DNA of 64,000 bases from Oxalobacter aliiformigenes (lineage in GTDB: Bacteria; Pseudomonadota; Gammaproteobacteria; Burkholderiales; Burkholderiaceae_D), in the NCBI RefSeq assembly GCF_027116575.1, contig NZ_CP098252.1:992001-1056000 (forward strand), read 5' to 3'. Position 1 is the stretch's first letter. Each line of letters opens with the position of its first letter. Both the position numbers and the translations under genes were made by a program. The notes beneath the pieces are model-generated. The model worked only from the letters and a program-made list of their open reading frames with translations. It ran no database searches and had not been told where the DNA came from. Shown piece by piece: positions 45,588 through 54,904 of this stretch.

Positions 45588-47933
45588 CTAGCGGTTTTTC
45601 CGGTTTTTCAGGGCCGCTTCAAGTCGTTCGAGCGCCAGTTTCAGGATGACGGCGGGACAGGCGATGTTGATGCGTGCGAAACCTTCGCCGCCGGGACCGA
45701 AGATTTCGCCGTCGTCCAGCCAGAGGCCGGCTTCGTTCACGATGAAATCATCCAGTGTCTTGCCTTTCATGCCCGTGCCGGAAAAGTCGAGCCAGGGCAG
45801 GTAAGTGCCTTCCGGTTCGATCAGGGTCACGCCCGGCAGGCGTTTTTCGGTGAACTGGCGCAGTATCGCCAGATTGCCGGTCAGGTAGGTCAGCAGGGCA
45901 TTGAACCATTCTTCCCCTTCTTCGTATGCGGCCTGTGCCGCGACCAGTCCGGCCGTGTTCATCTGGCTGTATCCGGTCGCGTCGATTTCCTGCCGGAATT
46001 TGCGGCGGATTTCCTCATCGGCGATGAAGATGTTCGAGACTTGCAGTCCGGCGATGTTGAATGTCTTGCTGGGGGCCGTGCAGATGACGGCTTCCCGAAG
46101 ATACGGGTCGCCCAGTGTGCCGAACGGTGTGTAGGCATGGCCCGGGAATGCGAAATCGGCATGGATTTCATCGGAAACGATTTTGACGTCATGGGCCCGG
46201 CAGATGTCGGCCATTGCCGTCAGTTCGGCTTTCGTCCAGATGCGGCCGACCGGATTGTGCGGATTGCACAGGATGAACAGCCGGACTTTGTTGTCGATGA
46301 TCTTGCGTTCGAAATCGGCCAGGTCGATGGTGTAACGGCCGTTGCACAGTACCAGCTGGTTCTCGACCAGTTTGCGGCGGTTGTCGCGAATGGAGGCGGC
46401 AAACGGGTAATAGACCGGCGGCTGGATCAGGATGGCATCGTTTTCTTTCGTCAGAGCCCGGATGGCCGCGCAGAGGGCGAAGACCACGCCCGGTGTCCTG
46501 ACGAGCCATTCTTCCCTGACGTCCCAGTGGTGACGGCGGGAGAACCAGTTTTGCAAGGCGCTGAAATAGCCGGGTTTCGGTTCCGAATAGCCGTAGATGG
46601 CGTGTTCCGTCATTTTTTTGAGGGCGGCGGTGACTGCGGGCGGACACCGGAAGTCCATGTCGGCGACCCACATCGGGATGACGTCTTTCGGCTTGCCGCG
46701 GGCTTCGGCGAAATCGACCTTGAGCGAGCCGGTGCCGGTGCGGTCGATGATTTCATCGAAGTGGTACGGGTCGTCGCGGCTGACGGCGATATCCATAGCC
46801 CGGGCCAGATCGGCGATCAGGTCGTCCGCGCTTTCCAGCCCGACGGAGAGGCGCAGCAGGCGATTGGTGATGCCGCGGGCATTGCGTTCGTCTTCGGGAA
46901 TGGCGGCATGGGTCTGGGTGGCCGGATAGGTGATCAGCGTTTCCGTTCCGCCGAGGCTTTCGGCGAACCGGATGAGCGAAACTTTTTCGAGGATGTTTCT
47001 GACCAGTCCTTCGCCACCGGCCGCTTCCGTGACTTCGAACGAGATCATCGCACCGAAACCGGAGGCCTGTCCAAGCGAGATGCCATGTCCCTTGTGGGTG
47101 GGCAGTCCCGGGTAATGCACTTTGCCGATTTTCGGGCACGATGCCAGCCAGAGCGCGATTTGCCGGGCCGTTTCTTCCTGTTTTTTCAGGCGTACGGAAA
47201 GGGTTTTCAGGCCGCGCAAAACGAGCCAGCTGTCGAACGGCGCCAGTGCCGCACCGGTGGTGAGCCGGATGAACTTGAGTTTTTCGGCCAGTTCGTCCGT
47301 GCGGCATACCAGTATGCCGGCTACGGTGTCGTTGTGTCCTGCCAGATATTTGGTCGCGCTGTGCAGTACGATGTCGGCGCCCAGCTCGAGCGGGCGCTGG
47401 AAAACCGGTGATAAAAACGTGTTGTCCACGATCAGAAGGATCCGGTGTCGTCTGGCGATACGGGCGATGGCCCGGATATCGGTGACGTGCATGAGCGGAT
47501 TGGTCGGCGTTTCGATGAAAATGGCTTTCGTTTCGGGCCGGATGAGCGCTTCGGTTTTTTCCGGATCGGATGTGTCGGCCCAGTCGAACGAAAGTCCGTT
47601 TTTCATCGAGATGCGGTGAAAGAGACGCCAGCTGCCGCCATACAGATCATCGGATGCCACGATATGGTCGCCGGGCGAGAACATTTCCATCAGTGCGGTG
47701 GCGGCTGCCATGCCGGAAGCGAAGGCCAGTGCGGCCGAACCGCCTTCCAGTTTCGCCATGGCCGCTTCCAGTGCGTCACGCGTGGGGTTGGTATCACGGG
47801 TGTAGTCATAGCCGGTGCTCTGGCCCAGTGCGGGATGGGCGTAGGTGGCTGTCTGGTAGATCGGGGTCGAGATGGCACCGCTTTTGTCGGTGTCCACCTT
47901 TCCCCCGTGGATACAGAGGGTTTCCAGTTCCAT
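45588..47933 (-). CDS. fused cystathionine synthase/lyase (MetB/MetC-type) and PatB/MalY-type C-S lyase
   Basis: A 781-residue protein joining two PLP enzymes. Residues 1 to about 380 are a Cys/Met-metabolism enzyme (METLCIHGG-like start MELETLCIHGGKVDTDKSGA, SGMAAATALM, catalytic lysine in HSATKYLAGHND near 194). Residues about 385-781 are a PatB/MalY-type aminotransferase-fold beta-lyase (IPMWVADMDFRCPPAV, GVVFALCAAIRALT, lysine in APSKTFNIAGL near 622, ending RINIACP). Both catalytic lysines are present. A single polypeptide could combine cystathionine formation or cleavage with a second C-S lyase step, linking cysteine and homocysteine. It lies 42 bases after cysK, in an operon. Confidence 0.85.
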   Translation of the reverse strand: MELETLCIHGGKVDTDKSGAISTPIYQTATYAHPALGQSTGYDYTRDTNPTRDALEAAMAKLEGGSAALAFASGMAAATALMEMFSPGDHIVASDDLYGGSWRLFHRISMKNGLSFDWADTSDPEKTEALIRPETKAIFIETPTNPLMHVTDIRAIARIARRHRILLIVDNTFLSPVFQRPLELGADIVLHSATKYLAGHNDTVAGILVCRTDELAEKLKFIRLTTGAALAPFDSWLVLRGLKTLSVRLKKQEETARQIALWLASCPKIGKVHYPGLPTHKGHGISLGQASGFGAMISFEVTEAAGGEGLVRNILEKVSLIRFAESLGGTETLITYPATQTHAAIPEDERNARGITNRLLRLSVGLESADDLIADLARAMDIAVSRDDPYHFDEIIDRTGTGSLKVDFAEARGKPKDVIPMWVADMDFRCPPAVTAALKKMTEHAIYGYSEPKPGYFSALQNWFSRRHHWDVREEWLVRTPGVVFALCAAIRALTKENDAILIQPPVYYPFAASIRDNRRKLVENQLVLCNGRYTIDLADFERKIIDNKVRLFILCNPHNPVGRIWTKAELTAMADICRAHDVKIVSDEIHADFAFPGHAYTPFGTLGDPYLREAVICTAPSKTFNIAGLQVSNIFIADEEIRRKFRQEIDATGYSQMNTAGLVAAQAAYEEGEEWFNALLTYLTGNLAILRQFTEKRLPGVTLIEPEGTYLPWLDFSGTGMKGKTLDDFIVNEAGLWLDDGEIFGPGGEGFARINIACPAVILKLALERLEAALKNRKNR

Positions 47934-47975
47934 TTGTTCGTCTCTTTTTTATTGTTTCAGGTTAACGCCGCCATT

Positions 47976-48911
47976 TCAGTTATCGGGAAACAGGGCGGTG
48001 GACAGGTAGCGTTCACCGTTGTCGGCCAGGAGGGCGACGATGGTCTTGCCACGGTTTTCCGGACGTTTGGCCAGTTGGGTGGCCGCCCAGAGGGCCGCAC
48101 CGGACGAGATGCCGACCAGTACGCCTTCCGTATGGGCCAGTGCCTGTGCCGTGGTAAAGGCGGCTTCGTTCGGTACCGGCAGGATTTCGTCGTAAATGGC
48201 GGTATCCAGTACCCTGGGCACGAATCCGGCGCCGATTCCCTGAATCTTGTGCGGGCCGGGTTTGCCGCCGGACAGAACCGGAGAGCTCTCCGGTTCGACC
48301 GCGATGACCCTGATGGCCGGATTCTTTTCTTTCAGGAACGCGCCTGTTCCGGTCAGCGTGCCGCCGGTGCCGACACCGGCGACGAAGATATCGACCTTGC
48401 CGTCCGTATCGCGCCAGATTTCCGGGCCGGTGGTTGCCTTGTGGGCAGCCGGGTTGGCCGGATTGTCGAATTGAAGGGGGACGAAGCTGCCCGGGATGGA
48501 CGCGGCCAGTTCCTGCGCTTTTTCGATGGCGCCTTTCATGCCTTTGGCGCCTTCGGTCAGAACGAGTTCGGCGCCGTAGCCGCGGATCAGTTTCTGGCGT
48601 TCGACGCTCATGGTGTCAGGCATGGTGATGATGATGCGGTAGCCGCGGGCGGCCGCCACGGCGGCCAGACCGATGCCGGTATTGCCGGATGTCGGTTCGA
48701 TGATGGTGGAGCCGGGGACGAGTTTGCCGTCGGCTTCGGCCGCGTCGATCATGGCTTTGGCAATGCGGTCCTTGACACTGCCGGCCGGGTTGAAATATTC
48801 CAGTTTGGCGAGGATGGTTGCATCCGGCGCGTTTTTGGCATTATAGCGGGTCAGTTCCAGCAACGGGGTGTTGCCGATCAGATCGGTGGCGCTTTTGGCG
48901 ATATTGGACAT
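47976..48911 (-). CDS. cysK: cysteine synthase A (O-acetylserine sulfhydrylase)
   Basis: A 311-residue PLP enzyme. It starts [20 protein letters not shown] at the ATG at 48911, with AAGGAG 8 bases upstream; an in-frame ATG at 48944 is rejected for that reason. The PLP lysine is in [14 protein letters not shown] near residue 47, the substrate loop is [12 protein letters not shown], and the phosphate-binding loop is [10 protein letters not shown]. It makes cysteine from O-acetylserine and sulfide in the cytoplasm. The next gene, a C-S lyase fusion, is 42 bases downstream; the Rrf2 regulator lies 294 bases upstream on the same strand. Confidence 0.95.
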   Translation of the reverse strand: MSNIAKSATDLIGNTPLLELTRYNAKNAPDATILAKLEYFNPAGSVKDRIAKAMIDAAEADGKLVPGSTIIEPTSGNTGIGLAAVAAARGYRIIITMPDTMSVERQKLIRGYGAELVLTEGAKGMKGAIEKAQELAASIPGSFVPLQFDNPANPAAHKATTGPEIWRDTDGKVDIFVAGVGTGGTLTGTGAFLKEKNPAIRVIAVEPESSPVLSGGKPGPHKIQGIGAGFVPRVLDTAIYDEILPVPNEAAFTTAQALAHTEGVLVGISSGAALWAATQLAKRPENRGKTIVALLADNGERYLSTALFPDN

Positions 48912-49205
48912 GGTCACTCCTTGAAATTTGGTTAAATCAATCAAATCGGTTGAAGATCGGAAAAAACAGTCAATCGGAACGGATGAACCGGATAGTCCGG
49001 TTCAGACCGGACACATTCGGAAGGGAAAACGACAACAGATGGACGCGGCAGGAAAAAAGGGGATGGTCCCTGCTTCTTTCGGCAGCAAGACGCTTGCCAT
49101 ACGGCGGCGGTTTTCCGTCGCGGCGGGTATTGGAAAGTCCGGAATGGATGTGTCCGGAGATGGCCTGTTCATGTTGTCTCCCTGGTTTTTTGTATAAAAC
49201 GGTTT
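48912..49205. other. upstream region of cysK
   Basis: No gene is supported. It should hold the cysK promoter and possibly the Rrf2 operator, but I cannot point to convincing -35/-10 boxes. TATAAAA-accg-TTTTATA-like dyad sequence lies at about 49193-49210, near the regulator's stop. Confidence 0.4.
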
Positions 49206-49652
49206 TTATATGACGAAATCATAGGCGTCAGTGCACGGTTCGGTCTGGTGCCGCTCAGCCAGCTCTTTTAAGGTCGTCGAGTTCAGATAATCGAGTATGA
49301 CCTTGTGCAGACCTTCCCAGAAATGAACGGCCGTGCAGTTTTCGTAACGCGGGCACAGGTTCGGCGTGTTTTCCAGACAGGAAACGCAGGCGAAATCGCC
49401 TTCGATCGGCCGCAGAATGTCCCCGATCGTGTATTCTTCCGGAGCGCGGGAAAGCCGGTAACCGCCCTGTGGCCCGCGCACACTCTGGATCAGGCCGGCC
49501 TTGCCGAGCGCGGTGGCGATCTGTTCCAGATATTTCGGTGAAATATCCTGCCGTGCGATCACGTCTTTCAGCGACGTGTAACTGTCGCCGCCGTGTTGCA
49601 CCAGATCGATCATGAAGCGCAGTGCGTATCGTCCTTTGGTCGAAATTTTCAT
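49206..49652 (-). CDS. Rrf2-family transcriptional regulator (CymR/IscR-like)
   Basis: A 148-residue winged-helix regulator with the exact Rrf2 opening MKISTKGRYALRFMIDLVQH, the recognition region ISPKYLEQIATALGKAGLI and SVRGPQGGYRLSR. Four cysteines at about residues 88-105 (ACVSC, LCPRYENC) are placed where IscR/NsrR bind an iron-sulfur cluster, so it may sense sulfur or redox state through a cluster. Adjacency to cysK and the C-S lyase fusion suggests it controls cysteine metabolism, as CymR does in Gram-positives. Upstream at about 49707-49735 the minus strand has GGTATAATAATGG, a good -10 box with a nearby CCTAT..ATAGG dyad. Confidence 0.88.
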   Translation of the reverse strand: MKISTKGRYALRFMIDLVQHGGDSYTSLKDVIARQDISPKYLEQIATALGKAGLIQSVRGPQGGYRLSRAPEEYTIGDILRPIEGDFACVSCLENTPNLCPRYENCTAVHFWEGLHKVILDYLNSTTLKELAERHQTEPCTDAYDFVI

Positions 49653-49815
49653 TTTGCGTTGTCCAGTGTCCTGAAAAGCAGTGAATTGTCCGTAAAAATG
49701 AATCGGTTTCCATTATTATACCTATTTCCTATATGAAAGCTAGGAATTTATGGAAATTTATTGTTTCGCGGGAATTTCCGGCGGATTTTTTTCCGGCCGA
49801 TCCGGCAAAAAGCGC

Positions 49816-49937
49816 TTGAAAAAAAGGAAGAGTCCGTATTAAAATGAAACGGCGGGGACTTGATGGACGGTTTCCCCGGAAACCGGAACCGATCGAAAAC
49901 CCCATACGCGGCTTCGCCAGAGCCGCATTTTCTTTTT
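49816..49937 (+). ncRNA. candidate small RNA or attenuated leader
   Basis: TTGAAA at about 49816 and TATTAA/TTAAAA 15-17 bases later form a promoter-like pair. About 65 bases downstream the hairpin GCGGCT/AGCCGC (49908-49926) is followed by ATTTTCTTTTT. Promoter plus terminator without a good reading frame suggests a transcript of about 90-95 bases. No known RNA family is recognised. Confidence 0.3.
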
Positions 49938-50436
49938 GGACGGGCCGGCAGGTCTCCATCCTCTTTGCCACTTTCTTTTTTTGTTCCGTTGTCCTGTTTC
50001 CGGAGGCCTGCGTCGGTCTGATGGAGCTGTCAATGCGCCGTTCTCCGGCTTGGGAACCGGGTGAACAAGGGACGGATTCGATCAAACGTGTTTTTCGGCT
50101 CTCCGGGAAAAACCGGTTTCCCCGGATGTTCCGGTCTTTTCTCCGGGTTTTGCCGGGCCGGGGGCGACGGGGCATTTGGCCTTTTCCGGAGCGACAAAAC
50201 AATCTGCCGGTTTTTTCGCCATGCCGCTCTTTGGGCTGTTTTCCGTCGATTCCAGTTAGTTTTTATCGATGATTCCAAAAGAATACATCAGGAAAAACAG
50301 AAGAATTATTCGATAAAATTATTATTTGAAATCATAGGGTTAGGCCATTTTTTAGGGCATTTTCATCGATTTTCGTGATTTTTGCCGAAAAATCCGAATA
50401 AATACGTCTGAAAAACCTTCTTGAAGCCGTATCGGA

Positions 50437-50452
50437 CATGTTTTAAAACATG
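50437..50452. repeat. perfect 16-bp palindrome
   Basis: CATGTTTTAAAACATG, 131 bases upstream of the small membrane protein start. It could be a dimeric regulator operator; no known site is recognised. Confidence 0.45.
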
Positions 50453-50582
50453 ACTTGTCGCCTTCACGGATGCTCTCCGGTGAAAAAAAGGCAACATTGA
50501 GTTCAACATTAAACCTTATGGAGCGTCAGTTTTGAAAAATGAAAGCAGGAGAGCGAGTTTTTGAAAAATCAAGGTGAATATG

Positions 50583-50810
50583 ATGTCTACTCAAACCAAA
50601 TCCCAGGTCGTTGGCTCTTTTATCGGAGCTGTTTTTGTCTGTTTTCTGGCAATCGGTGTCATTCTGGGCTCCGCATACGGTTCCCGGCAGAAAGCGGAAT
50701 TCAATCCGCTGCCTTATGCATTGGGAAGTGTTTATGATGCGGATACTTTCTCCGGTCTCAGCACTCATCATGCCAGTTATGATGTAGACGCCAGCGCAAA
50801 CCGGAGCTGA
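50583..50810 (+). CDS. small single-span membrane protein
   Basis: A 75-residue protein, MSTQTKSQVVGSFIGAVFVC onwards, with one hydrophobic helix at about residues 9-31 and a short polar tail ending DVDASANRS. The ATG at 50583 has AAGGTG 6 bases upstream; an ATG directly before it at 50580 is too close. A strong hairpin follows the stop at once. It is AT-richer upstream than its surroundings. I recognise no family. Confidence 0.6.
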   Translation: MSTQTKSQVVGSFIGAVFVCFLAIGVILGSAYGSRQKAEFNPLPYALGSVYDADTFSGLSTHHASYDVDASANRS

Positions 50811-50819
50811 TCCGGTTTT

Positions 50820-50884
50820 CCGGTTCCGGTACGCACCGTCTGGCGCGTACCGGAACCGGAAGCGATCCGGCAAAACGGTTTTTT
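50820..50884 (+). terminator. strong hairpin and T run after the small membrane gene
   Basis: CGGTTCCGGTACGC (50821-50834) and GCGTACCGGAACCG (50845-50858) form a perfect 14-bp stem 10 bases past the stop. A T run follows only at about 50879-50884, after a second small CCG/CGG hairpin, so this may act as a terminator or an mRNA-protecting structure. Confidence 0.5.
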
Positions 50885-51772
50885 CCTGTGTTGCCCGTCA
50901 TTTCGCATTTTCTTCTCCGTCCTTTCGCATATCCTTGCGGTTTTTCCCCTTTTTTTCGATGGTTTGTCTCTGGCCGGCAGGTTTCTGTACGGGGGATGTC
51001 TGTCCGTTTGACGCAAGGTTTTTTCCGGTTGTCCGTATGGGGAAATATCCGGCGTAACGGGTGTCCGGAGTGATCCGTTCAAGCCGGATGTTCCAGTATT
51101 GTCCGGTATGGAAAAACCGGGGGATTTGTTGCGGGGTTCCTTTGGAAGGCGGTTATTGTCGTGATACATGGTGTCTTTCTTTCCCTGAAAAGGCCGGTTG
51201 CAACCGGCAGCCCGGCTGGCGGGCAGGATTTGTCCGTTTCGGTTGGACACGGTTCCCGTGCGTTTCCGCATTGTGGGGGATTTCGGGGAATGAATGGCCG
51301 GCCGGTGTCGGCGGTATGCGGGAAACGGGATTTTGCCGGGATGAGGGGCGACCGGCCGGGCGGGTAGAGGAATCACACCGTTTTTTCATGCAGGTTCGTG
51401 CCGGCAGGGGGGTATCCGTTTCTGTTCCGGCGGGAAGAAACGGGGGGATATCGGGAAATCTCCACTTGCTGGCGGGACTGCCGGGCGGAGCCGGCTTATT
51501 CGTGGTTTTTTCGAATCTGAAAAAGTTTTTTCCCGTTTTTGTGGGAAGGCCGCCGGCTTTTTCGCCTTGCCGGTGAGGGGCTTTGTGGCCACACTGGCAG
51601 GACTCGACGAGATGAAATCCGCACTTGTTGGGATAAAAATGAATGTTGCATTTTTCGTAACAGGGGGATTGTGTTTCCCGGATGCGGATTTCGGGATACC
51701 GTTTTTATGTCGCTTCCCGGATAACGATTGCGTCCGGTTTCCCGGTCGATAACGATGACGGCGAAGTATGTT
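50885..51772. other. intergenic region without a supported gene
   Basis: G+C-rich sequence with shadow-like open frames, no ribosome-site-linked start and no repeat that I can support. Confidence 0.4.
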
Positions 51773-51940
51773 TCAGTACTCCCGTGCGCCGAAGGATTTT
51801 TCGATGTCTTCCACCGGAAGGATGGGGTGTTTGCGGAGCCCGTATTCTTTTTCGTGACTTTTCCGGAATGCTTCCCGGATTTCCGTGATGAAACGCTGTC
51901 TGAGCGGTTCGGAAACGGGAATACGTGTCAAATCGGCCAT
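51773..51940 (-). CDS. small hypothetical protein
   Basis: A 55-residue charged protein, MADLTRIPVSEPLRQRFITE to SFGAREY. Its helical, evenly charged make-up (REAFRKSHEKEYGLRKHPIL) looks coding rather than random. The ATG at 51940 has a purine-poor upstream region, so the start is unsure; the frame is open to 52006. No family is recognised. Confidence 0.4.
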   Translation of the reverse strand: MADLTRIPVSEPLRQRFITEIREAFRKSHEKEYGLRKHPILPVEDIEKSFGAREY

Positions 51941-52198
51941 CGTGTTTTTTGCGGATATGAATTTGCCGGGGTATCCGGTTTCAGGGCGTCCTTTGCCAGA
52001 GGGCACATATGATGATACCGGTTTTTTCCGCGCCCCGGCCGGGGAGGCGCATTTTTCCGGATGTACCCGCCAGCCTTCTTTTGCCGTTGCGGCAGGAAAA
52101 AGCCGGGAATCCTTGTGCCTGATCCGGTGGATATCGCGGACGGTTTTCTTCCGCCGGCAGACTGGATTCCGTGATGTTGCCGTCCTGTGTTCTGGGAC

Positions 52199-53707
52199 TT
52201 ATTTGAGCCAGTCTTCGTCGTATTTGTCGGCCGGCCCGGCGGTTTTTTCTTTTGCCGGTCCGCCTGTTGTGCCGGACGGGGCGGGCGGTGTGGAGGGACT
52301 GCCTTGCGGCAGAGGGAGAACGGCTTGCGCCGCTTTTTCCTTTTCCAGCATGGCGTCGGCTTTTTTCTGCCAGCTTTCCGCCAGTTTCGGGTTTTTGCGC
52401 TGGCCCAGTTTGCCGTAACGGTACACGTCAGCCAGATATTCCATCGCGGCGGGATGGCCGTTTGCCGCGCTTTTTCTGAACCATTGCAGCGCCAGGGCAT
52501 CCGTTTTCGTCCGGCCCGCTGCAGTCAGGACGTCGGGATGCTGGACGTAGAGGGTCGCCAGATTGTACTGGGCGTGAGCGTTGCCCAGTTTTGCCGCCCG
52601 GATGAAGTACTGCCCGGCTTTTTTCCGGTCCATTTCGACGCCCATGCCGTCGAGATAGGCCATGCCGAGATTGTTTATGGCTCTGGGGTGGCCTTTTTCC
52701 GCCGCTTTGGCGAACCATTCGGCGGCACGGGCATAATTCTGGGGGGTGCCGTGGCCGAGGTAGTGGAGTTGTCCCAGATTGACCATGGCGGAAACGTTTC
52801 CTTGCACCGCGGCGGCTTCGTACCATTTGCGGGCGGTGGCGAAGTCCTGCATGACGCCGGTTCCGCTGTCGTAGAGGTAGCCGAGGTTGTTCTGGGCGGG
52901 GGCGTATCCCTGTTGGGCCGCTTTCGTGTACCAGCGCGCGGCGCGCGGTTCGTCCTTTCCGACACCGAAGCCGGTTTCATAGAGCCAGGCCAGTGCGGTC
53001 TGGGACTGGACATTGCCCTGTTCGGCCGCCCGGTAGAACCAGCGGGCGGCTTCCAGATAGTCGCGCCTGACGCCTTCTCCTTCGCTGTAGGCGCGTCCGA
53101 GCCGGGTCTGCGCCGCCGCGTTGCCGCCTTCGGCCGCTTTCCGGTACCATTCCAGCGCCTGTTTCAGGCTGGCGCGGGTGCCGGTTCCCTTTTCGGTCAG
53201 ATAGCCGAGCTTGTAGCAGGCGTCCGGAAGGCCGCTTCGGGCGGCCTTTTGATACCATTTGAACGCCTCCCGGCTGTTTTTCGCGGTGCCGAATCCTTTT
53301 TCCCATGAATAGGCCGTGTAGAGCTGGGCGACGGGATGGCCCTGTTGGGCCGCTTTCCGGTACCAGTCGAACGCTTTTCCGGGATCGGCGTCCACTCCCA
53401 GTCCCATGCTGAACATGTTGCCCAGCGCGGTTTGCACGAGCGGGTCTTTTTGCGCGTCGGGGGCCATCAGGTAGGGAAGGGCTTTTGCGTATTGCCGTTT
53501 CTGATAGAGCCGGATACCTTCTTCTGCCGGTGAAACCGGTGTTTCGGAAGCCGGCTTTTGTGTGGCCGAAGGGGGAGCACTTTTTTCCGTATCTGTCGTG
53601 CCGGAGGGGGTTTGCCCGTTCACTTCGGCGTGAAGGGGCAGGAGTGCGGATGCGATCAGGACGATGGCGGCAAGGTGTCTGAATGGGCGAAACAGGCCGG
53701 TTTGCAT
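52199..53707 (-). CDS. exported Sel1-repeat protein 6
   Basis: A 502-residue protein with a signal peptide (LAAIVLIASALLPLHAEV, cleavage after LHA near residue 29) and a threonine/proline/serine-rich linker to about residue 62. About ten Sel1-like repeats follow, among them LGNMFSMGLGVDADPGKAFD, LGYLYDSGTGVMQDFATARK and LGMAYLDGMGVEMDRKKAGQ. The carboxy tail is low-complexity (PSTPPAPSGTTGGPAKEKTA). It has the longest continuous repeat run of the Sel1 proteins here. It should be periplasmic. The nearest same-strand gene, Sel1 protein 7, ends 555 bases upstream. Confidence 0.87.
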   Translation of the reverse strand: MQTGLFRPFRHLAAIVLIASALLPLHAEVNGQTPSGTTDTEKSAPPSATQKPASETPVSPAEEGIRLYQKRQYAKALPYLMAPDAQKDPLVQTALGNMFSMGLGVDADPGKAFDWYRKAAQQGHPVAQLYTAYSWEKGFGTAKNSREAFKWYQKAARSGLPDACYKLGYLTEKGTGTRASLKQALEWYRKAAEGGNAAAQTRLGRAYSEGEGVRRDYLEAARWFYRAAEQGNVQSQTALAWLYETGFGVGKDEPRAARWYTKAAQQGYAPAQNNLGYLYDSGTGVMQDFATARKWYEAAAVQGNVSAMVNLGQLHYLGHGTPQNYARAAEWFAKAAEKGHPRAINNLGMAYLDGMGVEMDRKKAGQYFIRAAKLGNAHAQYNLATLYVQHPDVLTAAGRTKTDALALQWFRKSAANGHPAAMEYLADVYRYGKLGQRKNPKLAESWQKKADAMLEKEKAAQAVLPLPQGSPSTPPAPSGTTGGPAKEKTAGPADKYDEDWLK

Positions 53708-54262
53708 AATCACGGAAAAATAAGGGTTGACCGGGTGCGGTGTCCATTATGACAGGCAAGCCGGCCGATGGGAATGGTCCTGGACAGGCGGGGAGGGTTT
53801 CGCTGCTGTCCGGGCCGGTGGGGGGCTGCCCTGCGGGTGCCGGTCTTTGCCGGTTTCCGTGTGCGGGAAATTGGCAGGGGAAGGGGGCTGTTACGAATGG
53901 TTTGCCGGCCGGTGGCGGCAACCGGGAAGAGATTCTGCACGGATGTATCCGTTTTTCGCCGGTAAGGGGTGTTGCGGTATAGGGGGATGCCGGGACCTAT
54001 CGCAATGAATTCGCGGTTTTTCTGTCGGGGCGATAGCGGCCTGTTTCGTGAATGGCCGGTGTACTGGCTGAAATCGTTTCACGGGCGGAGGGCTGGCCGG
54101 AAATTCCGGCGGGTGGGGCATTGCTTTCGGTGACAAGAGAGGGGCCGGGGATATTCGGGCCGTTTGCAGGCAGGATGAAGGCGGCGATGGCGGTCTGGTC
54201 CGGTTTCCGTCCACAACCCGGCAGGGTGCGGAGATGGGAGACAGCGGGCCGGAAAGATCCGG
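53708..54262. other. intergenic region between two Sel1 genes
   Basis: No gene, strong hairpin or repeat that I can support. Confidence 0.4.
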
Positions 54263-54904
54263 TCATTTTTCCGGCCGGGACAGGCCGGACGTTTCATCCC
54301 TGGCGGATGACGGGAGCTCTTGCGGCGCGGCGTTCAGCCATGACCGGATTTTGCCGAAGTCGGCGATGGTGTTTTTGCCGTCGGTGGAAAAGCCGGAGAG
54401 GACGTTTCTGGCTTCGTCCATTCCCTGGGCTGCCGCTTTCTCCAGCCATTGTCGCGCGATAGCGATGTTTTCGGCGTGAAGACTGTCTGCCAGAAGCAGC
54501 CGGGCCAGCCGGATTTGCGCTTCGGCATGGCCCTGGCCGGCCGCTTTTTCCAGCCACTGGCGCGCCAGTTCCGGATCGGGTGCGCTGCCCGTTCCGTCCC
54601 GGTAGAGCGTTCCCAGACGGGTCTGGGCATCGGCCAGTCCTTGCCGGGCCGCTTTTTCGATCCAGAACCGGGCTTCGCGGTAATCCTGCGGGACGCCTTC
54701 GCCCCTGAGATAGAGCAGGCCGACGCGCAGCTGGGCCCGGGCGTCGCCGTCATGGGCTCTGGACAGTTCGGCGGCCGGATCGACGGAAGGGGAGGACACG
54801 GTCGCCGCTTCTGGCGTGGCCGGTGCTTTTTCCCGCTGGCAGCCCGCCAGCGAAAAGGCAGCGATGACGAATGCGGCAAGCGTTTGGAGGATCGGTCGGG
54901 ACAT
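54263..54904 (-). CDS. Sel1-repeat lipoprotein 7
   Basis: A 213-residue lipoprotein: MSRPILQTLAAFVIAAFSLA followed by the lipobox LAGC, then an alanine/proline/serine spacer. Three Sel1-like repeats (VGLLYLRGEGVPQDYREARF, LGTLYRDGTGSAPDPELARQ and a variant) and a degenerate fourth follow. Lipidation would place it at the inner or outer membrane facing the periplasm. The residue after the lipid cysteine is glutamine, not aspartate, which favours outer-membrane sorting by the usual Lol rule. Confidence 0.85.
   Translation of the reverse strand: MSRPILQTLAAFVIAAFSLAGCQREKAPATPEAATVSSPSVDPAAELSRAHDGDARAQLRVGLLYLRGEGVPQDYREARFWIEKAARQGLADAQTRLGTLYRDGTGSAPDPELARQWLEKAAGQGHAEAQIRLARLLLADSLHAENIAIARQWLEKAAAQGMDEARNVLSGFSTDGKNTIADFGKIRSWLNAAPQELPSSARDETSGLSRPEK

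Larger units (their letters stand above)
49653..50582. other. long intergenic region with a candidate small RNA
   Basis: No protein gene is supported. It holds the regulator's promoter, a candidate small RNA or leader at 49816-49937, and a perfect palindrome at 50437-50452. The right part, 50270-50560, is AT-rich. Confidence 0.45.

Noticed and set aside
46041..48935. Two long plus-strand open frames of 456 and 496 residues
   Set aside because: Both are antisense to the well-supported C-S lyase fusion and cysK genes.
49844..50272. A 142-residue plus-strand open frame
   Set aside because: No ribosome site, low-complexity composition, and it runs through a terminator-like hairpin.
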